NCBI RefSeq assembly: GCF_013343235.1
Contig: NZ_CP040094.1
Coordinates: 1,736,501 to 1,800,500 of the forward strand
Length of the DNA: 64,000 bases
Source of the DNA: Nostoc sp. TCL240-02
Lineage (GTDB): Bacteria; Cyanobacteriota; Cyanobacteriia; Cyanobacteriales; Nostocaceae
Reading direction: 5' to 3'
Positions 56,778-64,000 of this stretch are shown here, in pieces. Position 1 is the first letter of the stretch. Each line of letters opens with the position of its first letter. The notes beneath the pieces were generated by a model that did not search any database, was not told where the DNA came from, and was given only the letters and a program-made list of their open reading frames with translations. The translations under genes and the position numbers were made by a program.

Positions 56778-57704
56778 CCGTAGTTACTGGAAAACGCCTC
56801 TTTTAATTCTTCTATATCACTTCATTTTACGAATGCGAATACTTTTAGATGAAATCACAGTAAAAGCTCCTAATAATTCATCTGCATATTGATACTATCT
56901 TCTATAATTGGTCAAGTTTTATTTATACTAAATTAGATGAGCTTACCCTGTAAAGCCAAGTGACTGAAAACAGAATTAAGCAGTCAGAATAACTTTTCTG
57001 CAAGTGGTAGATGAATCAAAGCAAAAATTTTGCCCACCACAAGAGAGCTAGTGATATTTTTGTTTTAGTTAAATCCACTACGGCTTTTTAAAACTCAAAG
57101 ATAAAAGCTCAATACACTTCAGTTAGCGCCAAAAACCTTAAGTTGTGTAGGTTGGGGAGCCACTGCGCCTTTGGGGTTTCCCGACTTGTAGCCCTACGGG
57201 TATCTTGCTACGCTCTTAGCATTCTCGTAGGGTAGCAAGTGGCGTTTAAGGAACGAAACCCAACATTTTCATAGCTTTGTTGGGTTGCGCTTTGCTTCAC
57301 CCAACTTACAATTTTTCTTAACCCAAACGTATTGGATTAAAACTAATGAAGCACGGCAGTCATCTACGCAGAGATCGTCTGGACTGGGCTACAAAATTAA
57401 GCGATCGCACATTTTTATTTTTGCCGTCAGTCTGCTTAATTGTCTGCCGCTCTCCTTAGCGCAGCCTTTGGCAAAGAACAGACCCGGAGGAGAGTTCCGA
57501 GGGCTGGAATCTAACCCTCAGAATTTCTCTGCATCTACACAAATTAGCAGTCTCAAAAATATCCCATTTTGATAGGAACTCTGGCAGTATGATAAGTTTT
57601 GATAATTTTTAGTTGACAATGATAATTTTCAACATGGCTTTGGGTAGAAGACCTTGTAAGCATCTATATGCTCAGAGGATTTGCACAGTGAAAGTTAGGG
57701 TGAT
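56778..57704. other. Long spacer with interspersed repeats and a possible gene fragment
   Basis: Up to about 57130 AT-rich with no gene. From 57140 to 57310 comes a compound repeat (GTAGGTTGGG ... GTAGCCCTACGGG ... CTCGTAGGGTAGCAAG ... GAACGAAACCCAAC ... GGGTTGCGCTTTGCTTCACC) made of several inverted pieces, related to that at 28029. At about 57396-57572 a frame encodes a good signal peptide (HIFIFAVSLLNCLPLSLAQP) and 40 more residues before a stop; it lacks an ATG and looks like the start of a truncated secreted protein. Confidence 0.45.
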
Positions 57705-58925
57705 ATGAACAACAGAGTAAACCAAAGGCATGAAGAACATCATGCAATACAATATTTCTGTATATTCAATCGAATGTTGATTTTCGTTGCAGAGATATTT
57801 ATATCACGCAGCCTGGTTGCTGGGGAGTTAGCCCTGCGGTTGTTGCAAAAATTCCAGCGTATTAGACTTTCCTGGCTCAGGCTTGGACACTCATCTGTGA
57901 AAACACCAGTTGCTCCTCTATCTAAAAATGAAGCAGAAAGGCTCAAAGCATTAGCAAAATACAATATTCTGGACACTCTACCTGAACAAGCATTTGATGA
58001 TCTAACTGCAATTGCTGCCTACATTTGTAAAACTCCAATTGCTTCAATTAGCTTAGTGGATGCCGATCGCCAATGGTTTAAATCTAACATTGGACTAAAA
58101 GTTAGAGAAACACCCAGAGAGTCGGCTTTTTGCTCCCATGCTATTCTGCAACCAGAGAATATATTAGTAATTCCCAACGCCATCAAGGACGCTCGCTTTG
58201 CGAACAATCCTCTAGTCAAAAGTAATTCTAAAATTCGTTTTTACGCTGGTGCGCCACTAGTTACGCCTAATGGTTTTCCAATAGGGACGTTGTGTGTGAT
58301 GGACATCGTTCCTCGTCAGCTAAGTTACCAGCAGTTGGATGCACTGCGCCGCTTAACTCGGCAAGCGATCGCTCAAATGGAACTCATTCAGGAAATTCGC
58401 AACCGTAAACAATCAGAGATAGAAGGAAGGCAGTTATCGCTGATCGACGATCTAACAGGTTTGCATAACCGACGTGGCTTCTTCGTGATGGCTGAACAAC
58501 AGTTGAAAATTGCTCACCGTATGAGATTGTTGTGCTGGGTGATTTTCATTGATTTAGATGGGCTAAAACAGATAAACGACACCCTTGGTCATGATATAGG
58601 GGATGCCTTGATTGTTGATGCTGGTCGATTACTCAAGCAAAGTTTTCGGAACTCGGATATTGTTGCTCGCTTGGGTGGAGATGAGTTTATTGTTTTCATC
58701 TCCAGCTACTTTAAGGATGCTGATAGCATCCAAGCATATCTGCAAGTAAATATTGCCAATTTTAATCAACAGCAAAACCGTAGCTATGAACTTTCGATGA
58801 GTGTGGGAATAGAGCCTTACTCACCAGGAAGTAATATGTCACTAGAACAACTAATTGCCAGGTCTGACGAATTAATGTACGCTCATAAGCGTCTCAAGCG
58901 GCAATCTATTCATCAACAAGAGTAG
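57705..58925 (+). CDS. GAF-GGDEF diguanylate cyclase
   Basis: 406 residues. After an N-terminal hydrophobic/basic segment (about 20-60) that may touch the membrane, a GAF domain (about 90-235: FDDLTAIAAYICKTPIASIS, FCSHAILQ, FYAGAPLVTPNGFPIGTLCV) leads into a GGDEF domain (about 255-400). The catalytic loop LGGDEF is intact at 324-328, and the inhibitory I-site RNSD lies five residues before it, so it should make cyclic di-GMP and be product-inhibited. The GAF type resembles those of free-living redox/light sensors but has no clear phytochrome cysteine. The start at ATG 57705 is the longest; ATG 57774 (MLIFVAE) is possible. Confidence 0.9.
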   Translation: MNNRVNQRHEEHHAIQYFCIFNRMLIFVAEIFISRSLVAGELALRLLQKFQRIRLSWLRLGHSSVKTPVAPLSKNEAERLKALAKYNILDTLPEQAFDDLTAIAAYICKTPIASISLVDADRQWFKSNIGLKVRETPRESAFCSHAILQPENILVIPNAIKDARFANNPLVKSNSKIRFYAGAPLVTPNGFPIGTLCVMDIVPRQLSYQQLDALRRLTRQAIAQMELIQEIRNRKQSEIEGRQLSLIDDLTGLHNRRGFFVMAEQQLKIAHRMRLLCWVIFIDLDGLKQINDTLGHDIGDALIVDAGRLLKQSFRNSDIVARLGGDEFIVFISSYFKDADSIQAYLQVNIANFNQQQNRSYELSMSVGIEPYSPGSNMSLEQLIARSDELMYAHKRLKRQSIHQQE

Positions 58926-59257
58926 GGATTAGTGTTCTTTTATAAATTTTTGTCATTAGAGAAAAATATGCTGATTTTAAATTGGTGAAAATCTTAATAA
59001 AAATAAGCTGTGTATCGATGTTTATATATCAAAGTGCGATCGCATGAATTGAACGAGCTTTGCTGTTATACCTGCCATTTCAGTAGTTAATTAGTACTTT
59101 TCGATACTCATAAATCCATCTCAGAACTTGGGATAATTTATTTTTTGCAAGTGCCATACATCGGTAGAGAGTGGCTTAAAATGCTTAACAACGCATTGTG
59201 GATTCCCCTGTCTTTGCATATTTTGAGCTAAGAAAGTCATGCCAAACCCCCCTTGTG
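58926..59257. other. Spacer left of the IS1634 element
   Basis: 332 bp with no gene seen. No homology to the IS630 transposase distal part that should lie here if the IS1634 had inserted cleanly. Confidence 0.45.
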
Positions 59258-60955
59258 CCCTACATTCCGCAGGTAAGAGAGGAGATCAATGGTATTTTTG
59301 ATGAATGACACCATCAGTATCAGAAATAAGAGTACAAGATATTGACCACTGTGGGATAGTGGCAGGGATTATTGATCAAATGTGTTTGGTAGAGCAAATC
59401 AACCAAATACTGGGAACACATCACCAAGAAATAGTCAGTTCAGGTCAAGCAGTCAAAGCAATGATTCTCAATGGCTTGGGTTTAGTAAGTGCGCCACTAT
59501 ACCTATTTGAGAAGTTCTTTGTAGGCAAAGCCACAGAGCATTTACTAGGGGAAGGTATAAGTCCAGAACACTTGAATGATGACCGCTTGGGCAGAGTCTT
59601 GGACAAACTGTATGAAGCGGGATTAACACAAGTATTTGTGACAGTAGCACTGGCAGCAGCCAAGAAGTTTGGGGTGGAAAAGGACAGTTTACACTTGGAT
59701 TCAAGTTCGTTTCATGTGCATGGAGAATATACCAACAACTCAACAGAAGGTTCAGGCAAGCCAAGAGAGATAACAATCACAAAAGGATACTCAAGAGATC
59801 ATCGACCAGACCTGAAACAGTTTATTGTAGACCTGATGTGCAGTGGAGACGGGGATATTCCTCTATATCTAAATCTAAGAGTGGCAGATGGGAATGAAGC
59901 CGACTCAGCCGTGTTTGCTCAAATCTTGAAAGAATTTCGTCACCAATGGGAAATAGATGCTTTGTTTGTAGCGGATGCAGCACTCTACACCGAAGGCAAT
60001 CTTAAACAAATGGATTCTTTGCGATGGCTATCACGAGTTCCAGCCACACTGACTACTGCCCAATTACTCTTGGAGAAAATGAGTCAGGAAGCTTTTGTGG
60101 ATAGCATAGTCACAGGCTACCGAATAGCAGAGTGTTGCTGCGATTATGGTGGAGTCAAACAGCGTTGGCTAGTGGTGGAAAGTGAAGCTCGTGCCGCAGC
60201 AGATTTAAAGCAACTGGAAAAACGTCTGACTAAGCACCTCCAACAAGCACAATCTCAACTGCGACAGTTGTCACAACAAGAATTTGCTTGTGCCGCAGAC
60301 GCGATACAGGCTTCAGGGCGTTTTGAGACTCAGCAACGCTTTCATGAACTTGCTGAACTAGAAATTATCGAACACAAACGCCATGCCAAATCAGGCAGAC
60401 CACGTAAAGATGCTCAACCACAACAGTGTTACTATCAAATTCGTGCGACTGTTGTACCTAACGAGCTAGCAATTGCCACTGAAAAACAACGAGCCGGGCG
60501 TTTTATTTTGGCTACCAATGTTCTTGATGCTCAACAATTGAGCAATGATGACTTACTCAAGCAGTACAAAGCCCAGCAATCTACTGAGCGTGGTTTTCGT
60601 TTTCTCAAAGACCCTTTATTTTTTACCAGCAGTGTTTTTCTCAACTCGAAAGAACGTGTTGCTGCTTTAGCAATGGTCATGGGTCTATGCTTGTTAGTTT
60701 ACACTTTGGGACAACGGGCGTTACGCCAAGCTCTAGCTCAAGCAAAACAAACCATCAACAATCAATTGGGTAAACCAACTGCCTCTCCTACGATGCGGTG
60801 GGTGTTTCAATGTTTCATGTCGATTCATCTGGTAACGATCGCTGGCTTTCAACACATTACCAATCTTACTGACGAACGACGATGGATTCTCCAATTTCTT
60901 GGTGCGCCTTGCCGAAAATATTATCTTCTCACCTGATATACCTGCGGAATGTGGG
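59258..60955. mobile_element. IS1634-type element (about 1.7 kb) with intact transposase
   Basis: Terminal inverted repeats CCCTACATTCCGCAGGTA (59258-59275) and TACCTGCGGAATGTGGG (60939-60955), one base different in length. It sits inside an IS630 transposase gene, whose frame runs into the right inverted repeat. No target duplication is seen: CTTGTG on the left, ATATAAG on the right. Confidence 0.85.
59305..60936 (+). CDS. IS1634 family DDE transposase
   Basis: 543 residues, intact. N-terminal DUF4277-like region (VQDIDHCGIVAGIIDQMCLVEQ, SGQAVKAMILNGLGLVSAPLYLF) followed by a DDE core: LHLDSSSFHVHGEY with the first Asp, LFVADAALYTEGNL with the second, and QQSTERGFRFLKDPLFFTSSVFL with the catalytic Glu in the family's typical setting. 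It moves the flanking IS. GGAG at 59281 is a plausible ribosome site. The element is probably still mobile. Confidence 0.92.
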   Translation: MTPSVSEIRVQDIDHCGIVAGIIDQMCLVEQINQILGTHHQEIVSSGQAVKAMILNGLGLVSAPLYLFEKFFVGKATEHLLGEGISPEHLNDDRLGRVLDKLYEAGLTQVFVTVALAAAKKFGVEKDSLHLDSSSFHVHGEYTNNSTEGSGKPREITITKGYSRDHRPDLKQFIVDLMCSGDGDIPLYLNLRVADGNEADSAVFAQILKEFRHQWEIDALFVADAALYTEGNLKQMDSLRWLSRVPATLTTAQLLLEKMSQEAFVDSIVTGYRIAECCCDYGGVKQRWLVVESEARAAADLKQLEKRLTKHLQQAQSQLRQLSQQEFACAADAIQASGRFETQQRFHELAELEIIEHKRHAKSGRPRKDAQPQQCYYQIRATVVPNELAIATEKQRAGRFILATNVLDAQQLSNDDLLKQYKAQQSTERGFRFLKDPLFFTSSVFLNSKERVAALAMVMGLCLLVYTLGQRALRQALAQAKQTINNQLGKPTASPTMRWVFQCFMSIHLVTIAGFQHITNLTDERRWILQFLGAPCRKYYLLT

Positions 60956-61670
60956 ATATAAGACTTGCGATTAACACCCCCGATTACCAAACCGTAAACA
61001 AAACTGAGCAAAGGTTGAAGTAACCCGATAATGCTGAGTCGGCGACCACGACGACGAGTTTGTTCCAAACGTTTTTGCTCACCTCTGAAGTAATAGGTGT
61101 AGCCTGGTTCACTCCACAGACAAAACCCTGATTCATCTAAATATTTGAGGTCTATTTCTCCTGTGACCGCAGATAGTTCCAGCATATCCAGGTCTGCTTG
61201 TTTCTGTTCTCGAACTATGGGATCTTGTTTTCCTTTGTGGCTTTTCCTGGCCCGTTTCCAATTGATCCCCTTTTTTTGAGTACCCGTCTTAATCTGTCGG
61301 GACTCAGTTTAATCGAGCGTTCAGTTGCTAATTTTTTCGCTAATTGAGGACTGTTATACGTGCGTGGTTCTTTTTTGAGGCATTCTTCTAAAAACACTAT
61401 GTCAACTTCAGTCCATTTGGCTTTCCCTCCTCGACCAGGTAATTCCCAAAGCCCTTCTAGACCTTGCTTTTTCCATCTATGCAAAACTTCCCTGACTGTC
61501 TGTGAACTCCAATTTACATGGGCCGCAATTTTTTCCACGTACCAACCGTGTGCGTTTAATCTAATGACTTCTGCTCGATCTTTGACTTTCTGTGGTACAT
61601 CTGCTGTTCTTAGGGTTAACAGGGTTTGGTCTTGCTCACGAGTCAAAAATACCCTTAAACGAGCGCCCAT
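60956..61670 (-). pseudogene. IS630 family transposase, frameshifted and truncated
   Basis: Frame one (61670-61215) has the HTH pair LRTADVPQKVKDRAEVIRLN, HGWYVEKIAAHVNWSSQTVREVLHRW and KWTEVDIVFLEECLKKEPRT, then shifts at about 61270. Frame two carries IDLKYLDESGFCLWSEPGYT with the first catalytic Asp, RRGRRLSIIGLLQPLLSFVY, and continues into the IS1634 end. The second Asp and the Glu are absent. Confidence 0.8.
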
Positions 61671-61740
61671 CTTTTAGTTACCTCAGTAGATGTATTCTCC
61701 GTATTTACTTATCTTTACATAGTTTGGTTTTTTCCTGCCT
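60956..61740. mobile_element. IS630-type remnant, cut by the IS1634
   Basis: The right boundary is uncertain (about 61740, before a displaced host frame resumes); the left boundary is the IS1634 repeat. Only the promoter-proximal two thirds of the transposase gene remain. The missing distal part is not on the other side of the IS1634. Confidence 0.6.
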
Positions 61741-61958
61741 ACTTACTTACGCAAGTACGGCTCTCTCATGAAGACCGAAGCTTTGAACCCGGCATTCGTA
61801 AGGTGGCTTTTGGGATTCCCGTTGGAGTAGCCAAGGGAATCAGGGGTAATTATGATGCCCGTCGTGCTTATGGTTTGAGTTGCTCTCCACAGCAAGCTGC
61901 GATCGCTTGGAAACGGATTGATTACTTGTGGAGTCTAAAGTCCAGTCAGGAGGCATAA
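61740..61958 (+). pseudogene. 3' fragment of an unidentified gene ahead of DUF1392
   Basis: An open frame without a start: LSHEDRSFEPGIRKVAFGIP, VGVAKGIRGNYDARRAYGLS, CSPQQAAIAWKRIDYLWSLK, stop at 61956. It ends three bases before the DUF1392 start, so the two were probably translationally coupled. The 5' part was cut off by the IS630 on the left. Family not recognised. Confidence 0.5.
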
Positions 61959-61960
61959 CC

Positions 61961-62380
61961 ATGATTAACCAAGTCCCGAATCTAGAAACTTGTTGGTATC
62001 TTTCACCACCTTGGGGTAAAGAGATTCCCCCCTTAGAAGTTTCCCTGTTGGAGAAAGTCTACGTCACTACCACCAAATCTTTCGGTTACTGTTGCGGTGT
62101 AGAGTGGTCAGCTAAAGGCTGAAGTTATGAGATTGTCTCCGGCAACGATAATCTAACTGTTTTAGGACGTGAAATCATTGGTACAGGTAACTTACAATTA
62201 GTTACCAAAGAAAAGCCTGTGTTTGAACTGGGTGAATTAGTCGAGTTCCGATTTCATGGCGACGGGACACCAGCAAGGATTGTCCAAGGCATCCAAATTA
62301 ACGATTGCTGGTTTTACAGCGTGGAATGGTACGAGCGTCGGTTGCGAGGGATTCTTCACTCTTCGGCAGCAGTTGATTGA
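61961..62380 (+). pseudogene. DUF1392 family protein with an in-frame TGA
   Basis: The frame from ATG 61961, preceded by AGGAGG at 61948-61953, runs 139 codons to TGA 62378. It is interrupted by one TGA at 62120 (codon 54), in VEWSAKG-stop-SYEIVSGNDNL, where TGG (Trp) would fit. The parts LETCWYLSPPWGKEIPPLEV, LVEFRFHGDGTPARIVQGIQ and NDCWFYSVEWYERRLRG match Nostocales DUF1392 proteins, which have no known function. Both sides of the stop are well kept, so the mutation is recent, an assembly error, or read through. Confidence 0.75.
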
Positions 62381-62715
62381 GCTTTGGGTGAATTGGCAAC
62401 GCAAAACCCTAGTGATATAAGGCTCTCGCTGTTATGAAAAGCTAGGGGATTTAAATGTAAATAGTAGTTAATATTTGATATTGATTTGGGCAAAATGATC
62501 TCAGGCTCTTTTCATGACAGTAGATTTGTCCAATTTATCTAACGATAACTTCTTCACCAACAAATTTATATATATGAGCAACTATACCAAAACAAAAATT
62601 CCACATGACTATCACATTTTCAAGTTACTTTACTTTGGGAATAGACAAATCAATTCACTGTATTGAGATATGCATAGCCTTCTCAATGTTTAAAACTAAA
62701 AATTAGTGAATTTGT
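62381..62715. other. Spacer upstream of the histidine kinase
   Basis: 335 bp, AT-rich, likely carrying the kinase promoter. Nothing else seen. Confidence 0.4.
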
Positions 62716-64000
62716 ATGTCTATTGAAGAGTTAAATCAAGAGTTAACTAGATTACGTCAATGCCTTCAGCAACTAAAAACAGATAATGCTGAACTACGCC
62801 AGGCAGTTCTAGAATATACTACTCAATTAAAGCAACACAAGAGCGAACAGCAAGCTGCACTGCTTGAGCGCCAACGGATAGAAGAACAACTCCAAACTAC
62901 TCAACAGTTTCTGTATTCTGTGATTCAAACCATGCCTGTAGCAGTTTTTGTCAAAGATGTGGTTGATCTGCGAATTGTCTTATGTAATCAAGCCGCGGAA
63001 AAGTTAGCTGGTGTCAGTGCCGATGAAATTTTAGGAAAGAACGACTACGACCTATTCCCCAGAGAAGAGGCCGATTTTTTTACCACGCGAGATCGCGAAG
63101 CACTTAATAGCAAAAAATTATTAGAGATTCCTGAAGAAATAATTCGGACAAAAAGCGGCGAAACCCGCATTTTGCAGATTAAAAAAGCTCCGATTCTTGA
63201 TTCTCAAGGACAGCCTAAATATTTATTAGTGGTTCGATACGACATTACAGAACATAAACAAGCAGAGGCTCAACTCAAACAGCAAGCAATAGAACTAGAG
63301 CAAACTCTCAAAGAATTACAAAGTACTCAAGCTCAACTTATCCAAAGTGAGAAAATGTCTTCTCTGGGTCAATTAGTTGCTGGAGTTGCCCATGAAATCA
63401 ATAATCCAGTAAATTTTATCTCCGGCAATTTAACTTACGCTAACAAATATATCCAACAACTACTGAATCTACTTCATCTTTACCGCATAAACTATCCAAA
63501 TCCTGCTCAAGAAATTCAAATGACAATTCAAGAGATGGAATTCGATTTTTTAGTAGAAGATTTGCTAAAATTACTCTCTTCAATGGAAATTGGTGCTGAA
63601 CGCATACAGCAAATTGTAGTTTCTCTTCGTATCTTTTCGCGGCTAGATGAAGCCGAGTTAAAAGCAGTAGATATTCATCAGGGTATTGAAAGTACACTGA
63701 GTATTTTGGAGCATCGTTTAAAACCCAGAGCTAATCATGTCGAAATTCAGGTTCTTAAAGATTATGACGATTTACCTTTAGTTGAGTGCTATGCTGGCCA
63801 GCTAAATCAAGTATTTATGAATATTTTATCCAATGCAATCGATGCTTTAGAAGAAGCATTAATTCAAGGGAAACTCTCGCATAACCACCCACAAATTCGG
63901 ATTTGTACTCAGCAACTGAATGCTCAACAAATAGTTATTCGGATCATCGATAATGGACTTGGTATTCCCGAACAAGTTAAACAAAAGTTATTTGATCCTT
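62716..64000 (+). CDS. PAS-domain sensor histidine kinase (truncated at window edge)
   Basis: 428 complete codons are visible from ATG 62716; the gene runs off the right end. A coiled coil (about 1-65, ELNQELTRLRQCLQQLKTDN) precedes a PAS domain (about 72-185, FLYSVIQTMPVAVFVKDV, NQAAEKLAGVSADEILGKND). The kinase core has the H box GQLVAGVAHEINNPVNFI (phospho-acceptor His about 225), N box NQVFMNILSNAIDAL and G1 box IIDNGLGIPEQVK. It has no membrane segment in the visible part, so it is a cytosolic sensor of the HEINNP group, frequent in cyanobacteria. What it senses, and its partner regulator, are unknown. A receiver or other domain may follow beyond the edge. Confidence 0.9.
   Translation, partial: MSIEELNQELTRLRQCLQQLKTDNAELRQAVLEYTTQLKQHKSEQQAALLERQRIEEQLQTTQQFLYSVIQTMPVAVFVKDVVDLRIVLCNQAAEKLAGVSADEILGKNDYDLFPREEADFFTTRDREALNSKKLLEIPEEIIRTKSGETRILQIKKAPILDSQGQPKYLLVVRYDITEHKQAEAQLKQQAIELEQTLKELQSTQAQLIQSEKMSSLGQLVAGVAHEINNPVNFISGNLTYANKYIQQLLNLLHLYRINYPNPAQEIQMTIQEMEFDFLVEDLLKLLSSMEIGAERIQQIVVSLRIFSRLDEAELKAVDIHQGIESTLSILEHRLKPRANHVEIQVLKDYDDLPLVECYAGQLNQVFMNILSNAIDALEEALIQGKLSHNHPQIRICTQQLNAQQIVIRIIDNGLGIPEQVKQKLFDP

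Noticed and set aside
57285..57572. 95-codon frame starting at TTG
   Set aside because: The first third is interspersed-repeat sequence; only the later signal-peptide-like part may derive from a gene, and it is listed as a fragment in the spacer entry.

Overview
The window looks like chromosome of a filamentous, heterocyst-type cyanobacterium (Nostoc/Anabaena group). This rests on the very frequent HIP1 octamer GCGATCGC, the many heptameric STRR tracts between genes (TTCCCCA, AATGACT, CCCCTGC types), cyanobacterial signature genes (SigA, a high-light-inducible protein, tocopherol cyclase, a DUF1392 relic, AAA-like/GAF/PAS signalling proteins) and the mix of IS630, IS701 and IS1634 elements with small palindromic repeats. 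The genus is inference; no rRNA gene is present.

Layout. 1-5.5 kb: the 3' end of an AAA-like membrane protein, a DUF4157 (eCIS-core) putative secreted effector with an unrecognised C-terminus, and recQ. 5.7-8.0 kb: a CPA2 cation/proton antiporter carrying two universal-stress domains. 8.2-15.1 kb: a co-oriented minus-strand efflux locus, TetR regulator - secreted repeat protein - MacA-like adaptor - MacB-like permease - ATPase - TolC-like channel. 15.2-27 kb: a TPR protein, a CheY-like regulator and a core block holding gyrA, hli, sigA, gyrB and miaA, with a GNAT pseudogene broken by layered small insertions. 27-29 kb: two internally damaged IS630 elements next to a Uma2 remnant. 29-34 kb: small conserved proteins, a TauD-type dioxygenase and ligA. 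34-38.5 kb: a secreted tandem-repeat protein followed by a glycerophosphodiester phosphodiesterase gene split by an IS630 that was itself hit by an IS701; both target duplications can be read and the original gene rebuilt. 38.5-44 kb: a methyltransferase, a haem-oxygenase-like protein, and an ftsI with an FtsL-like gene upstream. 44-50 kb: small exported proteins, glgB and leuC-leuD. 50-57 kb: a GlsB-type membrane protein, two tandem metallophosphoesterases, a DnaJ-TPR protein, tocopherol cyclase and tRNA-Arg(CCU). 57-64 kb: a GAF-GGDEF diguanylate cyclase, an IS1634 inside an IS630 remnant, a DUF1392 gene with an in-frame stop, and a PAS histidine kinase running off the right edge.

The genes fall into four themes: DNA topology and transcription (gyrA, gyrB, sigA, recQ, ligA), envelope and export (efflux system, FtsI/FtsL, TolC, lipoprotein, antiporter), light/redox and lipid metabolism (Hli, tocopherol cyclase, haem-oxygenase-like protein, GDPD), and signalling (GGDEF, histidine kinase, response regulator). 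I found no complete unknown multi-gene system. The most unusual items are the DUF4157 protein with an orphan C-terminal domain, the repeat-protein/GDPD junction inside nested IS elements, the repeat-derived linker in gyrA with a lost GyrA-box, a layered set of small mobile palindromes, and a terminated non-coding stretch upstream of leuC.
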